DNA of 64,000 nt from CAZHCA01 sp964530825 (GCA_964530825.1 CAZHCA010000024.1:1-64000); one strand, 5' to 3'. Positions 33,330-43,319 are shown, counted from the stretch's first letter. Translations and numbers: made by a program. Notes: generated from the sequence alone by a model not told the origin.

Positions 33330-34757
33330 TCAAGTCATTTGCATGATGCCCAACGGAACGGCTCCGGCGGTCGGCGCATAAAAATTCCGGATGTTAGGCA
33401 GAACGGTATCGAGGTCGCCGGGAGCTACCCCAAACCAGAGGGCTAGCTCGGCCAGATACTCGTCGGCGGCCGTAGTTGGTATGAATACTCCGCTACCGAG
33501 TTCCAGGCTATTGTTGAGTTGCAGCTCGGGATAGGTGCCGTAGAAGTCGCCCCCGTTGACGCTACCGCCCATTACCAGGGCATGGCCGCCCCAGCCGTGG
33601 TCGGTACCGTTGCCGTTGGAGGTCAGGGTCCGACCAAAATCAGAAATGGTGAAGGTGGTCACGTTATTGGCCACACCCAATTCTTCCAGTGCAGTCTGGA
33701 AGGCGGCCAGTGCTCCGTCGACCTCACTCAGGTTATTGGCAAGGTTGTTGGTCAGCTCATCGTGGTGATCCCAGTCACCGTAATTGATGAAGAAGCACTG
33801 ACGGCTGACCGCAAGGTTGTTACGAATAGCAATGGTACGGGCGACCATGCCCAGGCTGCGTCCGAGTTCGGTATCCGGAAAGGGCGTACTCAGCGGGGGG
33901 AGATCACCGATGGCGGTGCTGAATACCTCGTGACTGCGCTGGGCGGTCTTGATGGTGTTGGTGTAGGTATTCTTGAATAGGTCCTGGTAGTGGTGCTCCA
34001 TCAGGCTGTCGATGGCAGCGCGCTTCAGGCGCCCGAAGTAATCATCCTCGTCTTCGTAGCCGCCGATGCCCGTGCTGCCGGTTCCCGTATTCTCGATGGT
34101 GTAGGGCTGTACATACACGCCCGATTGGAATAGGTTGGTACCGGAGAGAGAAATGTTGAGCGAGATTTTTTGGTTGTTGTTCATATCGCGCAGGAGGTCG
34201 GCCATACGACCGCCCCAACCGATGGCGGTGCGGGTCTGTGGTATGGCGGTCTGCCAGTGGGCCAGTTGATCGGAGTGGGAGTATAGGCCCAGCGGCAAAC
34301 GGCGACTTCCGTCAAAGAACCGGTCGGTGTTTTCAACTTTCTCAATCAGGGAGCCCACATTGGCTACAAAGGCGACCTTACCTTCGGCAAAGAGGCGCTG
34401 CAATCCGGGCAGGGCAGGATGGAGTCCGTAGGCTCTGCCATCGGGGGTCAACGGGTTGATCGGTAGCAGGCTGTTGCGGGGCAGGGCTAGATTAGACCGG
34501 ATGGCGGCGTACTCGGCATACTCGTTGGCGCCCCTGGGTACGAGCATATTGAAAGAGTCGCTCCCGCCTTCCAGCAGCAGGCAAACTAATGCTTTGTAAG
34601 TATTCGGATTGGCGCCGGTAGCCGAGTTGGCAGCCGCAGCGGCACCGATGGCTTTTATATTGATCAGTCCGGAAAATAAGGTCGTATAGCCCATGGCGGC
34701 GCAGGAAAGCTGCCGTACGAATTTCCGGCGGCTGGAGGGAAAATGATGAGTAGACAT
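33330..34757 (-). CDS. DUF1501 family protein
   Basis: A 475-residue protein. The N-terminus, SSRRKFVRQL, resembles a twin-arginine signal followed by a hydrophobic stretch. LVCLLLEGGSDSFNMLVPRG, GLHPALPGLQRLFAEGKVAFVANVG, HSDQLAHWQTA and TISDFGRTLTSNGNGTDHGWGGH are DUF1501 hallmarks (a sulfatase/alkaline-phosphatase-like family of unknown function). It sits 11 bases after DUF1800, its usual partner in Planctomycetota and Bacteroidota, and ahead of a T9SS-sorted protein. It is probably exported. Confidence 0.9.
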   Translation of the reverse strand: MSTHHFPSSRRKFVRQLSCAAMGYTTLFSGLINIKAIGAAAAANSATGANPNTYKALVCLLLEGGSDSFNMLVPRGANEYAEYAAIRSNLALPRNSLLPINPLTPDGRAYGLHPALPGLQRLFAEGKVAFVANVGSLIEKVENTDRFFDGSRRLPLGLYSHSDQLAHWQTAIPQTRTAIGWGGRMADLLRDMNNNQKISLNISLSGTNLFQSGVYVQPYTIENTGTGSTGIGGYEDEDDYFGRLKRAAIDSLMEHHYQDLFKNTYTNTIKTAQRSHEVFSTAIGDLPPLSTPFPDTELGRSLGMVARTIAIRNNLAVSRQCFFINYGDWDHHDELTNNLANNLSEVDGALAAFQTALEELGVANNVTTFTISDFGRTLTSNGNGTDHGWGGHALVMGGSVNGGDFYGTYPELQLNNSLELGSGVFIPTTAADEYLAELALWFGVAPGDLDTVLPNIRNFYAPTAGAVPLGIMQMT

Positions 34758-34768
34758 GCTTTTTGTTT

Positions 34769-36574
34769 TTAGCGAACAATGACAAAATCGGGGGATACCA
34801 TGGTCAAGTTGATGGCCAGTAAAGTGGCGTAGTAATCGATTTCCGGCGGATGGTCGTAACCTTCAAAATTGGCCAGGAATTGCTCGATGGTATTCAAAAT
34901 GACGCGGCGGGTATGGCTGGTCATTTGGCCATGGCAGAGTACTAGGCCCAGGTGGTCGACCAGCAGTTGAGGTTCTTCCAACAAGGCGATTTTATCCTCT
35001 AGCTGCAGTTCCGACCAAGTGAAAAACTCCTCATTTTCTGCCTCGATAAAAAAGCTCACCTCCATGGGGCGCCCGTAGATGGTCCACTCGCTAGCCATAT
35101 TGACGTACTCAATGGCCGAAACGGAATTGAGGATTTGGAATTCGGGAGCTACTAGCCCTGCCTGGGTGATTTCGCCGCTCGGTTGGTAGCCGGGCTGGTA
35201 AAAATTGAACACCGAAGGGGCAGCCAAGATATTCTGGAAGAGCCGCTCCTGTAGTTCGAATCCGCCGGTGGCGTACCGGTCAATTTCATTGGTTAGTCCG
35301 ATGCCGCGCAGCAACTGCAGGTAGCGGATCACAGGTTCCTTGAGGCGGCCGTTGCGCTGGTCGGCTAGGATGTTGCAGTTTTGGGCTTCGGGATCCAATA
35401 TGATCGCTTTGACCACGGCTCCCAGGTCGCCCCGAACGCCCGAGCCATTATCGTTGAAAACGGTAGCCACCCGTCGCACGTAGTCGGGGCTCGGATTGGA
35501 TTTGACCAGGCGCTGGATCAGTTGCTTGCCGAGGAAGGGTCCTACGTTGGGGTGGTTAAACAAAAAGTCAAGGGCCTGCCGAATGTCCTCGTTGCCCCTC
35601 TGTCCGGCGGGAATGGTCTCCTGCTTTAATAAAACCTTGGAGCCCTGCTCGTGCCATTCCTCATACATGGCCATCGGCTCGTAAGGGTTGATAAACTCCA
35701 GAGGCATGAAAAATTCCGGTCCTTCGATATCTTCGTATTCTTCGTAGAGCCATTCCCAAATGGCGCCAGCGCCCAAGCCGGTGAAGACCTTGGCCATCTC
35801 CCGGATGTCTTGGTTGTCGTAGGTAGGGATGGGATTTCCTTGGTTGTCTCGCTTGTAGGAGCCGTCCGGGTTTAATTCGTAAAGACCGATGCTGAACAGT
35901 TGCATGATCTCCCGTGCATAGTTCTCATCGGGCCGGATATTCTCTTCCGGGATAGACCGTGGGTTGTTCAGGTGGCTTAGATAAGCTCCCATCGCGACGC
36001 TGTAAGTGACGGCTTCAAGTAAATCTCGATAATTCCCCAGGGCATGCCGGGCCAGCAAATCGTAATAGTTGGCCACTGCATCACTGACGCCCTCGAGCTG
36101 GTGAGATGAGATCACCATGATCTGACTGAGGGCAAAGGCAGTGCGGTGGCGTAGCTGGTCGGGGGCCGTCATGGCGGTGTGCCACCAGGCACCATTAAAA
36201 TAATTAATGCCCTGAAAGTCGGCCGGGTAGGTGATCTGGAGTGCTTCCATCATCTCCGTAGGGTAAGTTACGGGTAACTGCAACTGCTCGTCGATCCAGG
36301 CCTCGTGGCCCAGCTCATGCACCTGCCGGATGGTGGCAAAGTCAGCGCCAAAGGTAGCCTGACCCAGCAGCCGGGCGGTGGTCTCCAAAGAAGACATAGG
36401 GCGCAGTCCGTTCAGGGTGTAAGTTGCAGAAGCGGTACGCGTGGTGTCGCTACTCAGCACTCGGATGCCTAAATCGTGGCCGTTACCCAGGTAGTCGGAA
36501 TAAATTTGGCCGGTTGACGGTATAAGAATACCCAATTTTAGGCCGGTGATCAGCCATGGCATAAACGTTTTCAT
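34769..36574 (-). CDS. DUF1800 family protein
   Basis: A 601-residue protein with a short N-terminal hydrophobic segment. LLGQATFGADFATIRQVHELG opens the DUF1800 domain. HRTAFALSQIMVIS, ENYAREIMQLFSIGLYELNPDG and SNPSPDYVRRVATVFNDNG are typical of the family, whose biochemical role is unknown. It is first in an operon with DUF1501 and a T9SS-sorted discoidin-like protein. The pairing is conserved widely, which suggests that the two act together in the envelope. Confidence 0.9.
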   Translation of the reverse strand: MKTFMPWLITGLKLGILIPSTGQIYSDYLGNGHDLGIRVLSSDTTRTASATYTLNGLRPMSSLETTARLLGQATFGADFATIRQVHELGHEAWIDEQLQLPVTYPTEMMEALQITYPADFQGINYFNGAWWHTAMTAPDQLRHRTAFALSQIMVISSHQLEGVSDAVANYYDLLARHALGNYRDLLEAVTYSVAMGAYLSHLNNPRSIPEENIRPDENYAREIMQLFSIGLYELNPDGSYKRDNQGNPIPTYDNQDIREMAKVFTGLGAGAIWEWLYEEYEDIEGPEFFMPLEFINPYEPMAMYEEWHEQGSKVLLKQETIPAGQRGNEDIRQALDFLFNHPNVGPFLGKQLIQRLVKSNPSPDYVRRVATVFNDNGSGVRGDLGAVVKAIILDPEAQNCNILADQRNGRLKEPVIRYLQLLRGIGLTNEIDRYATGGFELQERLFQNILAAPSVFNFYQPGYQPSGEITQAGLVAPEFQILNSVSAIEYVNMASEWTIYGRPMEVSFFIEAENEEFFTWSELQLEDKIALLEEPQLLVDHLGLVLCHGQMTSHTRRVILNTIEQFLANFEGYDHPPEIDYYATLLAINLTMVSPDFVIVR

Positions 36575-36722
36575 AAAATTGGCAGATAATTGATCCGAGT
36601 GCTAAGACGAGTTGCTCCCGGTATCCCCTACTCCTATGGCGAATTTTTTGCGAATTTTCTTTTTGTTTAGGATAAAATGGCAATCTTCCTCTCCGTTAAA
36701 AAGCAACCAAACCTACTGCCGC

Positions 36723-37400
36723 ATGCAAACAGCTTTGATCACAGGAGCCAATCGCGGGATCGGTTACGAAGTGGCCCGACAACTGGTGGCTGCTGGCTAC
36801 CGCGTTATTCTCACTGCTCGGAAGCCCGAACCTGGCCGTGAGGCGGCTCGCTCGCAAGGAGCCGATTTTATCGAACTCGATGTCTCTTCGCTCGATAGTA
36901 TCGAGCAACTCGCCCATACCGTAGGGCGTGACCATCCCAATGGTATCCACGTGCTGGTTAATAACGCCGGCGTATTATTAGCCGACTCGCGTCCCATTAT
37001 TGATGTCAGCGCAGAAGAGGTCGAGCAAACGGTTCGTACCAATGCATTGGGGCCCTTTTACTTGACGCAGGCCCTGGCGCCCCATTTGCGCCCCAATGCC
37101 CAGGTGATCATGGTGTCGAGTGGCGCTGGTACGATGTGCGAGGGGTACAGCAGCTACGCGCCCCTGTACAGCGCTTCCAAGACGTTTATGAATGCCCTGA
37201 CTCGCCATCTGGCGGCGAGCTTAGCAGAGCGAAAGGTATGGGTAAATGCCGTATGCCCTGGGTGGGTGCGTACCGATATGGGCGGTCCGGCGGCGAACCG
37301 CAGCGTGGAAAAAGGTGCCGAGACCATCGTCTGGTTGGCCGTCAGCAACCAGGAAACATACGGTCGTTTTTTCCGGGATAAAAAGGAGATCAGCTGGTGA
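36723..37400 (+). CDS. Short-chain dehydrogenase/reductase (SDR)
   Basis: A 225-residue NAD(P)-dependent oxidoreductase of classical SDR type. The cofactor motif is TGANRGIG (residues 7-14), NNAG is at 80-83, the catalytic Ser lies in MVSSGAG (130-136), and Tyr149-x3-Lys153 is in YSASK. NAVCPGWVRTDMGG follows. ATG 36723 starts right at the first beta strand; upstream in-frame codons to 36612 are unlike the family. It is divergent from the DUF1800 gene. The substrate cannot be inferred. Confidence 0.9.
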   Translation: MQTALITGANRGIGYEVARQLVAAGYRVILTARKPEPGREAARSQGADFIELDVSSLDSIEQLAHTVGRDHPNGIHVLVNNAGVLLADSRPIIDVSAEEVEQTVRTNALGPFYLTQALAPHLRPNAQVIMVSSGAGTMCEGYSSYAPLYSASKTFMNALTRHLAASLAERKVWVNAVCPGWVRTDMGGPAANRSVEKGAETIVWLAVSNQETYGRFFRDKKEISW

Positions 37401-37719
37401 AACCGACCCACCATTCTTCTACAGAATTCCGAAAGTGCTTTTGGATTTAACTCCTCGGTACCATCCTGCTGGTGAACTACGGCCTGCGGCAGAATTAGCC
37501 CTGTTCGCTTCCTTTGCTGACGACGGGTTCGGAATCGCCGGCATGGTTTCCAGTTGGAGCCATATGCGCAACCGGTACAGCGTCGAAGAAATGGACGAGA
37601 TCGGCACGTTTTACATCTACCGGGCTGGGCTTACTATTACTGGGCCTGTGTCTGTTGCTGGAATTAGTTGCAGGGTTGCTGTCCTGATTTCGCTCACTTC
37701 GCCTTTTGGAGCCCTGACG
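37401..37719 (+). other. 319-base gap, no intact gene; possible remnant of a small membrane protein
   Basis: No frame carries a supported gene. In one frame, TGLGLLLLGLCLLLELVAGLLS ends at a stop near 37688 and looks like a transmembrane helix. The adjacent frame just upstream reads SWSHMRNRYSVEEMDEIGTF, and LLGTILLVNYGL appears in another. These pieces could be one frameshifted membrane-protein gene, but no family is recognised. Confidence 0.25.
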
Positions 37720-38841
37720 TCAGGGGGTTTGTACATCTGTTTGCTGCATCTCGTAGTCCCACGCTTCAAAGGCCAAATGCCAAGCCTGGTTGATTGCTTC
37801 AATATCCTCCCTGCGGTAATCGTATTGGTGAATCTGGCCCGGTTGGCGTTTATTGAGAAAGTGTCGGAAATGAGGCTCCGCTTTGGCGTATCCGGGCAGC
37901 CGTAGGTGGGCGTAGATTTTTTCCAGCGTGGCGTGTGGCCGTTCCTTGAGCTCGTTGTGGCTGATTTCTATTAGGTTTTTCTGGGGTATTGCTTTCCGGT
38001 CCCTCACATAGTTTTCGTGCATTTTTCGGTAGGTATATAAGATGGCCCGATCGATTTCGCGCTGGGAAACCACCTCTAAGGCGAAATTACGCATGAGGTT
38101 GTTCCATAGCTTTTTGTTAGAGTAAAAAACGTCATACGGATTCCGATGGATGAAGATAAACTTGGCATTGGGGTAAAGGTTCAATATTTCCGATACGCGG
38201 GCCGTATCGCCGGGGTTTTTGACCAATAGTCGCTTATCCGGATGCTGGAAATTAACCTTAAGGTTCAAGTTAAGGATGTGGTGGCGCCAGCGCCTGCGCT
38301 CTTTTTCAGTAATCGTTTCCTGAAATAGATAACGGTCAAAATACCATTTCCACGAGGTTGGGAAAAAGTGCCCCCAGTGGAAAGATTCATACTGTCCTTG
38401 ATTAAGGAGGCTTATTTCTATTTCTGAAGGGGAGTCGAGCGCCATGTTCAGTGAGATGCCATTCTTCCAGTTGCGGAAGGCCTTAAAAGAATGCATCAGT
38501 TGCTCGGCAAGCGGTTTCACGGTTTTTTCCGTTACTAAGAAAGAGTTGGGAAATAGGGTTTGAAACTTGGTATGATAGGTGAACTGCGGATCTTCACCTA
38601 ATAAAAAATGCAGAAAGGAAGTCCCGCTTCGCCAATGTCCAAGTAGGTAGACCGGTGGGTGGGGGTGTTTAAATCGGCGCAGTGCCCGCCCTTTTTGCCA
38701 ACCTTCCAGGCGCTGCATAGCCCCAGCGGGTAGGAGCTTCACGGTGAGGGCTGCCAGTCGCGAAAATTGTTTGTAGGTATTGGTGTCATTCGATCGAACA
38801 AGGTGTAGAAAGCGAGACAGCGGACTTTGGTAGTCTGGCAT
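37720..38841 (-). CDS. Sulfotransferase family protein
   Basis: A 373-residue protein. PVYLLGHWRSGTSFLHFLLG (residues 63-82) is the PAPS 5'-phosphosulfate loop. KRLLVKNPGDTARVSEI and AKFIFIHRNPYDVFYSNKKL give the rest of the active site and the 3'-phosphate segment. This resembles the sulfotransferase group that includes large bacterial and eukaryotic carbohydrate or lipid sulfotransferases. It is distinct from the two sulfotransferases of the polysaccharide locus and lies about 14 kb from it, so a shared pathway is not certain. Start ATG 38841. Confidence 0.88.
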   Translation of the reverse strand: MPDYQSPLSRFLHLVRSNDTNTYKQFSRLAALTVKLLPAGAMQRLEGWQKGRALRRFKHPHPPVYLLGHWRSGTSFLHFLLGEDPQFTYHTKFQTLFPNSFLVTEKTVKPLAEQLMHSFKAFRNWKNGISLNMALDSPSEIEISLLNQGQYESFHWGHFFPTSWKWYFDRYLFQETITEKERRRWRHHILNLNLKVNFQHPDKRLLVKNPGDTARVSEILNLYPNAKFIFIHRNPYDVFYSNKKLWNNLMRNFALEVVSQREIDRAILYTYRKMHENYVRDRKAIPQKNLIEISHNELKERPHATLEKIYAHLRLPGYAKAEPHFRHFLNKRQPGQIHQYDYRREDIEAINQAWHLAFEAWDYEMQQTDVQTP

Positions 38842-39007
38842 GATATTGTCTGGTTGATTTATAATCGTTTTGTCAAGTTTACTAGAAAGAGGTGCCCAGC
38901 CTTCGATAAGTTCATCTTCAGTAACAAGTTATGCCGCCTTAGGGGGAAAGTCGGGTTTATCTTTATACTGGTGTCGGAAATAATTGGAGGATAAAAAAGA
39001 CAGTGAT

Positions 39008-40975
39008 ATGGTGTACAGATTGTTGTACCTTGTAGTTTGGATTGTAAGTTGCTTTAACTTACCGGGCCTTGGCGCCCAAAACCTGATCGTTGGTGCACTG
39101 GACCCCAGGGCGTTGGTAGCCCTATCCGACACGACGCTCCGTTTGGATTCCTTGATAATTGTCAAAAACGGCCGACTGGAATTGAGTAATGTCCAGTTAA
39201 GTGTAACAGGCGGAATTGTCTTGCAGGACAGTGCCGTTTTTTTGCTCGCCGAAAGCGCTGCCAACATCCGCGGCGGGGTCCAAGTCAGTGGTAATAGCCG
39301 GGCTAACTGGCAGGGCGTATAGGAAATCGCTGCCGATATTCGATTGCAGGACAAGGCCGAATTGCAGTTCCAGGAATCTCTGTTGTCCATTCCCATGGAT
39401 TTTAAAAGCCAGTACGAATGGGTCGGCAGAGGACAAAGCCGCCTTTAGCTACGCCAGGTGCAAGCCGACGTAGGGGCGGGGGCACTGGGTGGCGGGTTTT
39501 CCGGCCAAGCTACTTACCAGGCAGATACGGTAGCTTTTTCAGGTATTCAAATTCCCTACACTTTTTCTGTCACCGGATCGGCTTGTATTGACCTGAACAC
39601 TATCGGCGGGGGCCAGGAATGGGTGGTGGGCGATTCGGCTCAGCTTAGAATCGAGCAAGCCGAATCGGCGGCGATCTGGTACAATTTTGGCCCCCAGGCG
39701 AAGGTGCGCTACGCCTATCCGCCGGCCAACCTGCCGGGGCTCCCAAACGCCAGTCAGATTATCGGCGAGCCTTACCGGTTCGATGACGGGCTGAATGGCG
39801 TCGATGGTGTATATTTTTCCGTAACCCTTGAAAACATCGGAGCCGCCTTCTGGAATGTCCTGGTTCCAATCGGTGCCGAGGTAACGATCGAAAACTCCGC
39901 CCTGAACGCAGCTGGTTTTACCTACCTCACACCGGAAGCCCGCTCCGGTAGAGTCAAGAGCATAGAAAACGGCCGTGGGTACCAAGATTTTATTGCCCCC
40001 TTCACCGACCGGACGTTCCGGCTTGTGAACAGCAGCATGCAGGCCTGGAATTTCTACACTTTTTTCGACAATCGCTTGACGATCAGCGATGCCCTTTATG
40101 GCGAAAGTTGGAGTTTCGACCGGTCGACCCTCACCATCGTCAACAGTGTCTGCGATGGCAGCGGCGGCTCCGTCTCTGCTTTCGACCAAAGTGAAATGCA
40201 CGTGCTCGACAGCTATTTTTTCCGAGCTGGAGGCGAAGCGCAAATTCTAAATATCCAAGACGAAGCAGCTGTTTATGCGACGCATTCGACCATAGAAGGC
40301 AGTATAAGTGTGTCGGGCGAAAGCAGATTGGTGCTCAATAACGCTACGGTGACTGCAATCCCTCTGGTTGCCAGCAGGGCGTTCGTTTCAGAAGCTCGAC
40401 TCGATTCTGTAGCTGGTTTAAACGCCAGACAAATAGCCCGCATCACTGGGCAATTGATATTGACCAACGGACCGACGGGTACCGCAGCCTATACCGGATA
40501 CCAAATAGCCTGCAGCCGACCTGATTCCACTCAGTTCAAGGTATTGCTGGATGCCGACCTGCAGGATACTACACAGGTCTTGGTCGATTATGGCTGGAAT
40601 ACGCGAGCGGTCAGTCCTGGGTCTTATCTTGTTTGGCTGATCGCCTTCGTCGATGAGCAGATGGTCAATCGGTGCGTGGTACCGGTTCAGATCGATCCCC
40701 TGACCTATACCCAGGAACCTAAAAGTGAACAGTGGCGATTTTTTCCTAATCCGGTAAGGGAAAGACTTAATTACCAGGCAACTGGGGTTTCAGGGGTAGG
40801 GGCCATCGGCTATCTTTTCGATGGCCGGGGACAAATCCTACGCCGCTGGGAACTGGCACCCGGATACGGGTCACTCGACCTGCGCGACCTGCCTTCCGGT
40901 TGGTATGCTTTGGAAGTGTTCGGTGCCAGGAGTCAGGAGAGCGCCCAGGAGCGTATCCTGCTGTTAAAGCAATAG
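39008..40975 (+). pseudogene. T9SS surface protein gene interrupted by two in-frame amber codons
   Basis: One reading frame of 656 codons runs from ATG 39008 (signal peptide MVYRLLYLVVWIVSCFNLPG) to 40975, broken only by TAG at 39320-39322 and TAG at 39446-39448. The segment between them, EIAADIRLQDKAELQFQESL, has the same beta-strand-rich character as the flanks, as in right-handed beta-helix proteins. The C-terminus (FFPNPVRERLNY, GYLFDGRGQIL, LPSGWYALEVFG) is an intact T9SS sorting domain. After the second TAG more than 500 codons remain open. Both stops could come from CAG to TAG changes. If they are real and not suppressed, no surface protein is made. Confidence 0.75.
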
Positions 40976-41013
40976 GGGGCGCAGAGAATTGCACCCCCTG
41001 TGGTGGTTAATCG

Positions 41014-42648
41014 TTATTCCGCGTCCATGAACGGATAGCGATAGTCTTTGACAGGAACAAAATTTTCCTTGATGGCACGGGCGCTGGCCCATCGGTAGAG
41101 GTTCATGATCGAACCGGCTTTATCGTTGGTGCCCGAGCCGCGGGCGCCACCGAAGGGCTGTTGTCCGACAACGGCGCCGGTCGGTTTGTCATTGATGTAA
41201 AAGTTGCCGGCGGCATGGCGGAGTTTTTCGGCGGCCAGATGCGTAGCGTAGCGATCCTGGGAGAAAACCGCGCCGGTCAGGCCATAGGGAGAGGTTTCAT
41301 TTACCAGATCCAGGGCCTCTTCGAACTGGTCATCTTCGTAGACGTAGATGGTCAGTACCGGTCCGAAAATTTCCTCCTCCATAGTGGTGAACTTAGGATT
41401 ATCCGTCAAGATGATGGTCGGTTCGATGAAATAGCCTTTGCTTTTATCTGCTTTGCCACCCACTAGAATCTCTGCGTCTTCTGCATTGCGAGCGATTGCG
41501 ATGTAGTTGGAAATTTTATCGAAAGCGCGCTCGTCGATGACAGCGTTCACAAAGTTGCGGAAATCTTCTACCGTACCCATTTTTAGTTCGGCCACCTGCT
41601 GGACGAGGTCGTCTTTGATGTCGTTCCAGATCGTCTTTGGAATGTAAGCACGTGAGGCTGCCGAGCATTTTTGTCCTTGGTATTCATAAGCGCCCCGGAT
41701 AAGGTTGGCTACCAGAGCTTGCTTATCAGCCGAGGGGTGGGCAATGACAAAATCCTTACCGCCCGTCTCGCCCACGATACGCGGATAGGATTTGTACTTG
41801 TGGATGTTTTTGCCAATGGTTGCCCAAAGGGTTTGAAATACTTTCGTACTACCCGTAAAGTGCAGTCCGGCAAAGTCGGGGTGCTCGAAGATGATGTCAC
41901 CGGCTACCGGTCCGTCGACCATCAGCAGGTTGATAACACCCGGAGGCAGACCGGCTTCTTCCAAGATTTCCATGACCACGTAGGCCGAGTAGATCTGGCT
42001 TTCGGCAGGCTTCCAGATGGCACAGTTACCCATCAGGGCTGGAGCCGAAGGAAGGTTACCCGAGATGGCAGTAAAGTTGAAGGGGGTAATGGCAAAGACA
42101 AAGCCTTCTAGCGGCCGGTACTCCATGCGGTTCCAGATCCCCCGGTCGGGGCTCACGGGCTGTTGCTTGTACATTTCGACCATGGCCTCGACATTGAAGC
42201 GCCAAAAGTCGGAAAGCTCGGCTACCGCCTCAATTTCGGCTTGCCAGGGATTTTTCGATTGGCACAGCATGGTAGCGGCATTCATTTTTGCGCGGTATGG
42301 TCCGTTGAGTAGGTCGGCTGCACGTAAGAAGATAGCTGCCCGTTCTTCCCAGGGCATTGTCTCCCATTTTTTTTTGGCCTCAAGGGCCGCTTCGATCGCC
42401 AGGTTGACGTGCTTCGAATCCCCTTTGTAATAGTGTCCCAGTTTGTGGCTCCGTTCGTGAGGCGGTCGAATGTCGATTTGCTCGCCTTCGGTATAGCGCT
42501 TTCCGCCAATGACCATAGGAATCTCCCGGGTCTGGCTTTTGAGTTCGCGCAGGGCTGCTTTCAGTTCTTCCCGCTCGGGGGTGCCGGGGGCGTAACTATG
42601 GAAAGCTTCGTTGGTCGTCGGGGGCAGGTTGAAAAATGCGTTAGCCAT
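41014..42648 (-). CDS. pruA: L-glutamate gamma-semialdehyde (1-pyrroline-5-carboxylate) dehydrogenase
   Basis: A 544-residue aldehyde dehydrogenase that oxidises glutamate semialdehyde to glutamate with NAD+, the second step of proline catabolism. VFAITPFNFTAISGNLPSAP, VGETGGKD (catalytic Glu at 294) and GAYEYQGQKCSAASRAY (nucleophile Cys at 328) are diagnostic of the PruA group, as is the full length. No proline dehydrogenase gene is nearby. Start ATG 42648. Confidence 0.95.
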   Translation of the reverse strand: MANAFFNLPPTTNEAFHSYAPGTPEREELKAALRELKSQTREIPMVIGGKRYTEGEQIDIRPPHERSHKLGHYYKGDSKHVNLAIEAALEAKKKWETMPWEERAAIFLRAADLLNGPYRAKMNAATMLCQSKNPWQAEIEAVAELSDFWRFNVEAMVEMYKQQPVSPDRGIWNRMEYRPLEGFVFAITPFNFTAISGNLPSAPALMGNCAIWKPAESQIYSAYVVMEILEEAGLPPGVINLLMVDGPVAGDIIFEHPDFAGLHFTGSTKVFQTLWATIGKNIHKYKSYPRIVGETGGKDFVIAHPSADKQALVANLIRGAYEYQGQKCSAASRAYIPKTIWNDIKDDLVQQVAELKMGTVEDFRNFVNAVIDERAFDKISNYIAIARNAEDAEILVGGKADKSKGYFIEPTIILTDNPKFTTMEEEIFGPVLTIYVYEDDQFEEALDLVNETSPYGLTGAVFSQDRYATHLAAEKLRHAAGNFYINDKPTGAVVGQQPFGGARGSGTNDKAGSIMNLYRWASARAIKENFVPVKDYRYPFMDAE

Positions 42649-42732
42649 GTTGTGTCATTAATTTGGTGTTCGTTGGTTAATCTGCGGCAGCGAATTTACT
42701 TTTTTATTACACAAAGTGGTAAAAGGCCTTGT

Positions 42733-43212
42733 TCAATCGCTAACCCATTCTTTGGGCACTTGTACGGCTTCGGGTAGAAAAGGGCTAGCATCGCCCCCGC
42801 CCTTGATGATTTCCCGCACAATGGTGGAACTGATGTGGGAAAACCCGGGCTGGCTGATTAAAAAGATGGTCTCCAGGCCGTGCCCAACGATATTGTTGAG
42901 TTGAGAGATGGTCTTTTCGTAGTCAAAATCGGAAGCATTTCGCAACCCGCGCAGCAGGTATTTTGCACCGATCTTTTCACAATAATGCGCCGTCAGGTTC
43001 TGAAAGTAGTCTACCTCCACCCGGGGCTCTTGCTCAAATACCGCCTTCAGCCAGTGGATGCGCTGTTCCAGGGAGAACAAGTAGTGCTTTTGGTTATTAA
43101 CGCCGATAGCAACGATGATTTTATCAAACAGCGGAAGGGCACGCTCGACCAGATCGACATGACCGATGGTGATGGGATCGAAAGAACCGGGAAATACGGC
43201 AATATCAGGCAT
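42733..43212 (-). CDS. coaD: Pantetheine-phosphate adenylyltransferase
   Basis: A 159-residue enzyme of coenzyme A synthesis that joins ATP and 4'-phosphopantetheine. AVFPGSFDPITIGHVDLVERA has the T/HxGH nucleotidyltransferase motif (Thr-Ile-Gly-His). LLRGLRNASDFDYE and ISSTIVREIIKGGG complete the active site. ATG 43212 is chosen because the first beta strand begins two residues later; the frame extends to 43245 without homology. The length is normal for the family. Confidence 0.95.
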   Translation of the reverse strand: MPDIAVFPGSFDPITIGHVDLVERALPLFDKIIVAIGVNNQKHYLFSLEQRIHWLKAVFEQEPRVEVDYFQNLTAHYCEKIGAKYLLRGLRNASDFDYEKTISQLNNIVGHGLETIFLISQPGFSHISSTIVREIIKGGGDASPFLPEAVQVPKEWVSD

Positions 43213-43319
43213 AGGGCTGAATTTTGGCAGGTAGCAGTCGCCCAAATATAAGGGTTCGTAACCACTCCGGGGCTTTACCGATCCCTTAAAAGTCTGGGTT
43301 CGGTTTGGGAAATGGGCGC

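Noticed and set aside
37246..37905. A 219-codon rightward open frame
   Set aside because: Its first part is an out-of-frame shadow of the SDR gene and its last part an antisense shadow of the sulfotransferase gene. Only the central gap (37401-37719) is unexplained, and that is noted separately.
39539..40243. A 234-codon antisense open frame under the broken T9SS gene
   Set aside because: It has no motif or signal, and the sense frame is supported by signal peptide and sorting domain.
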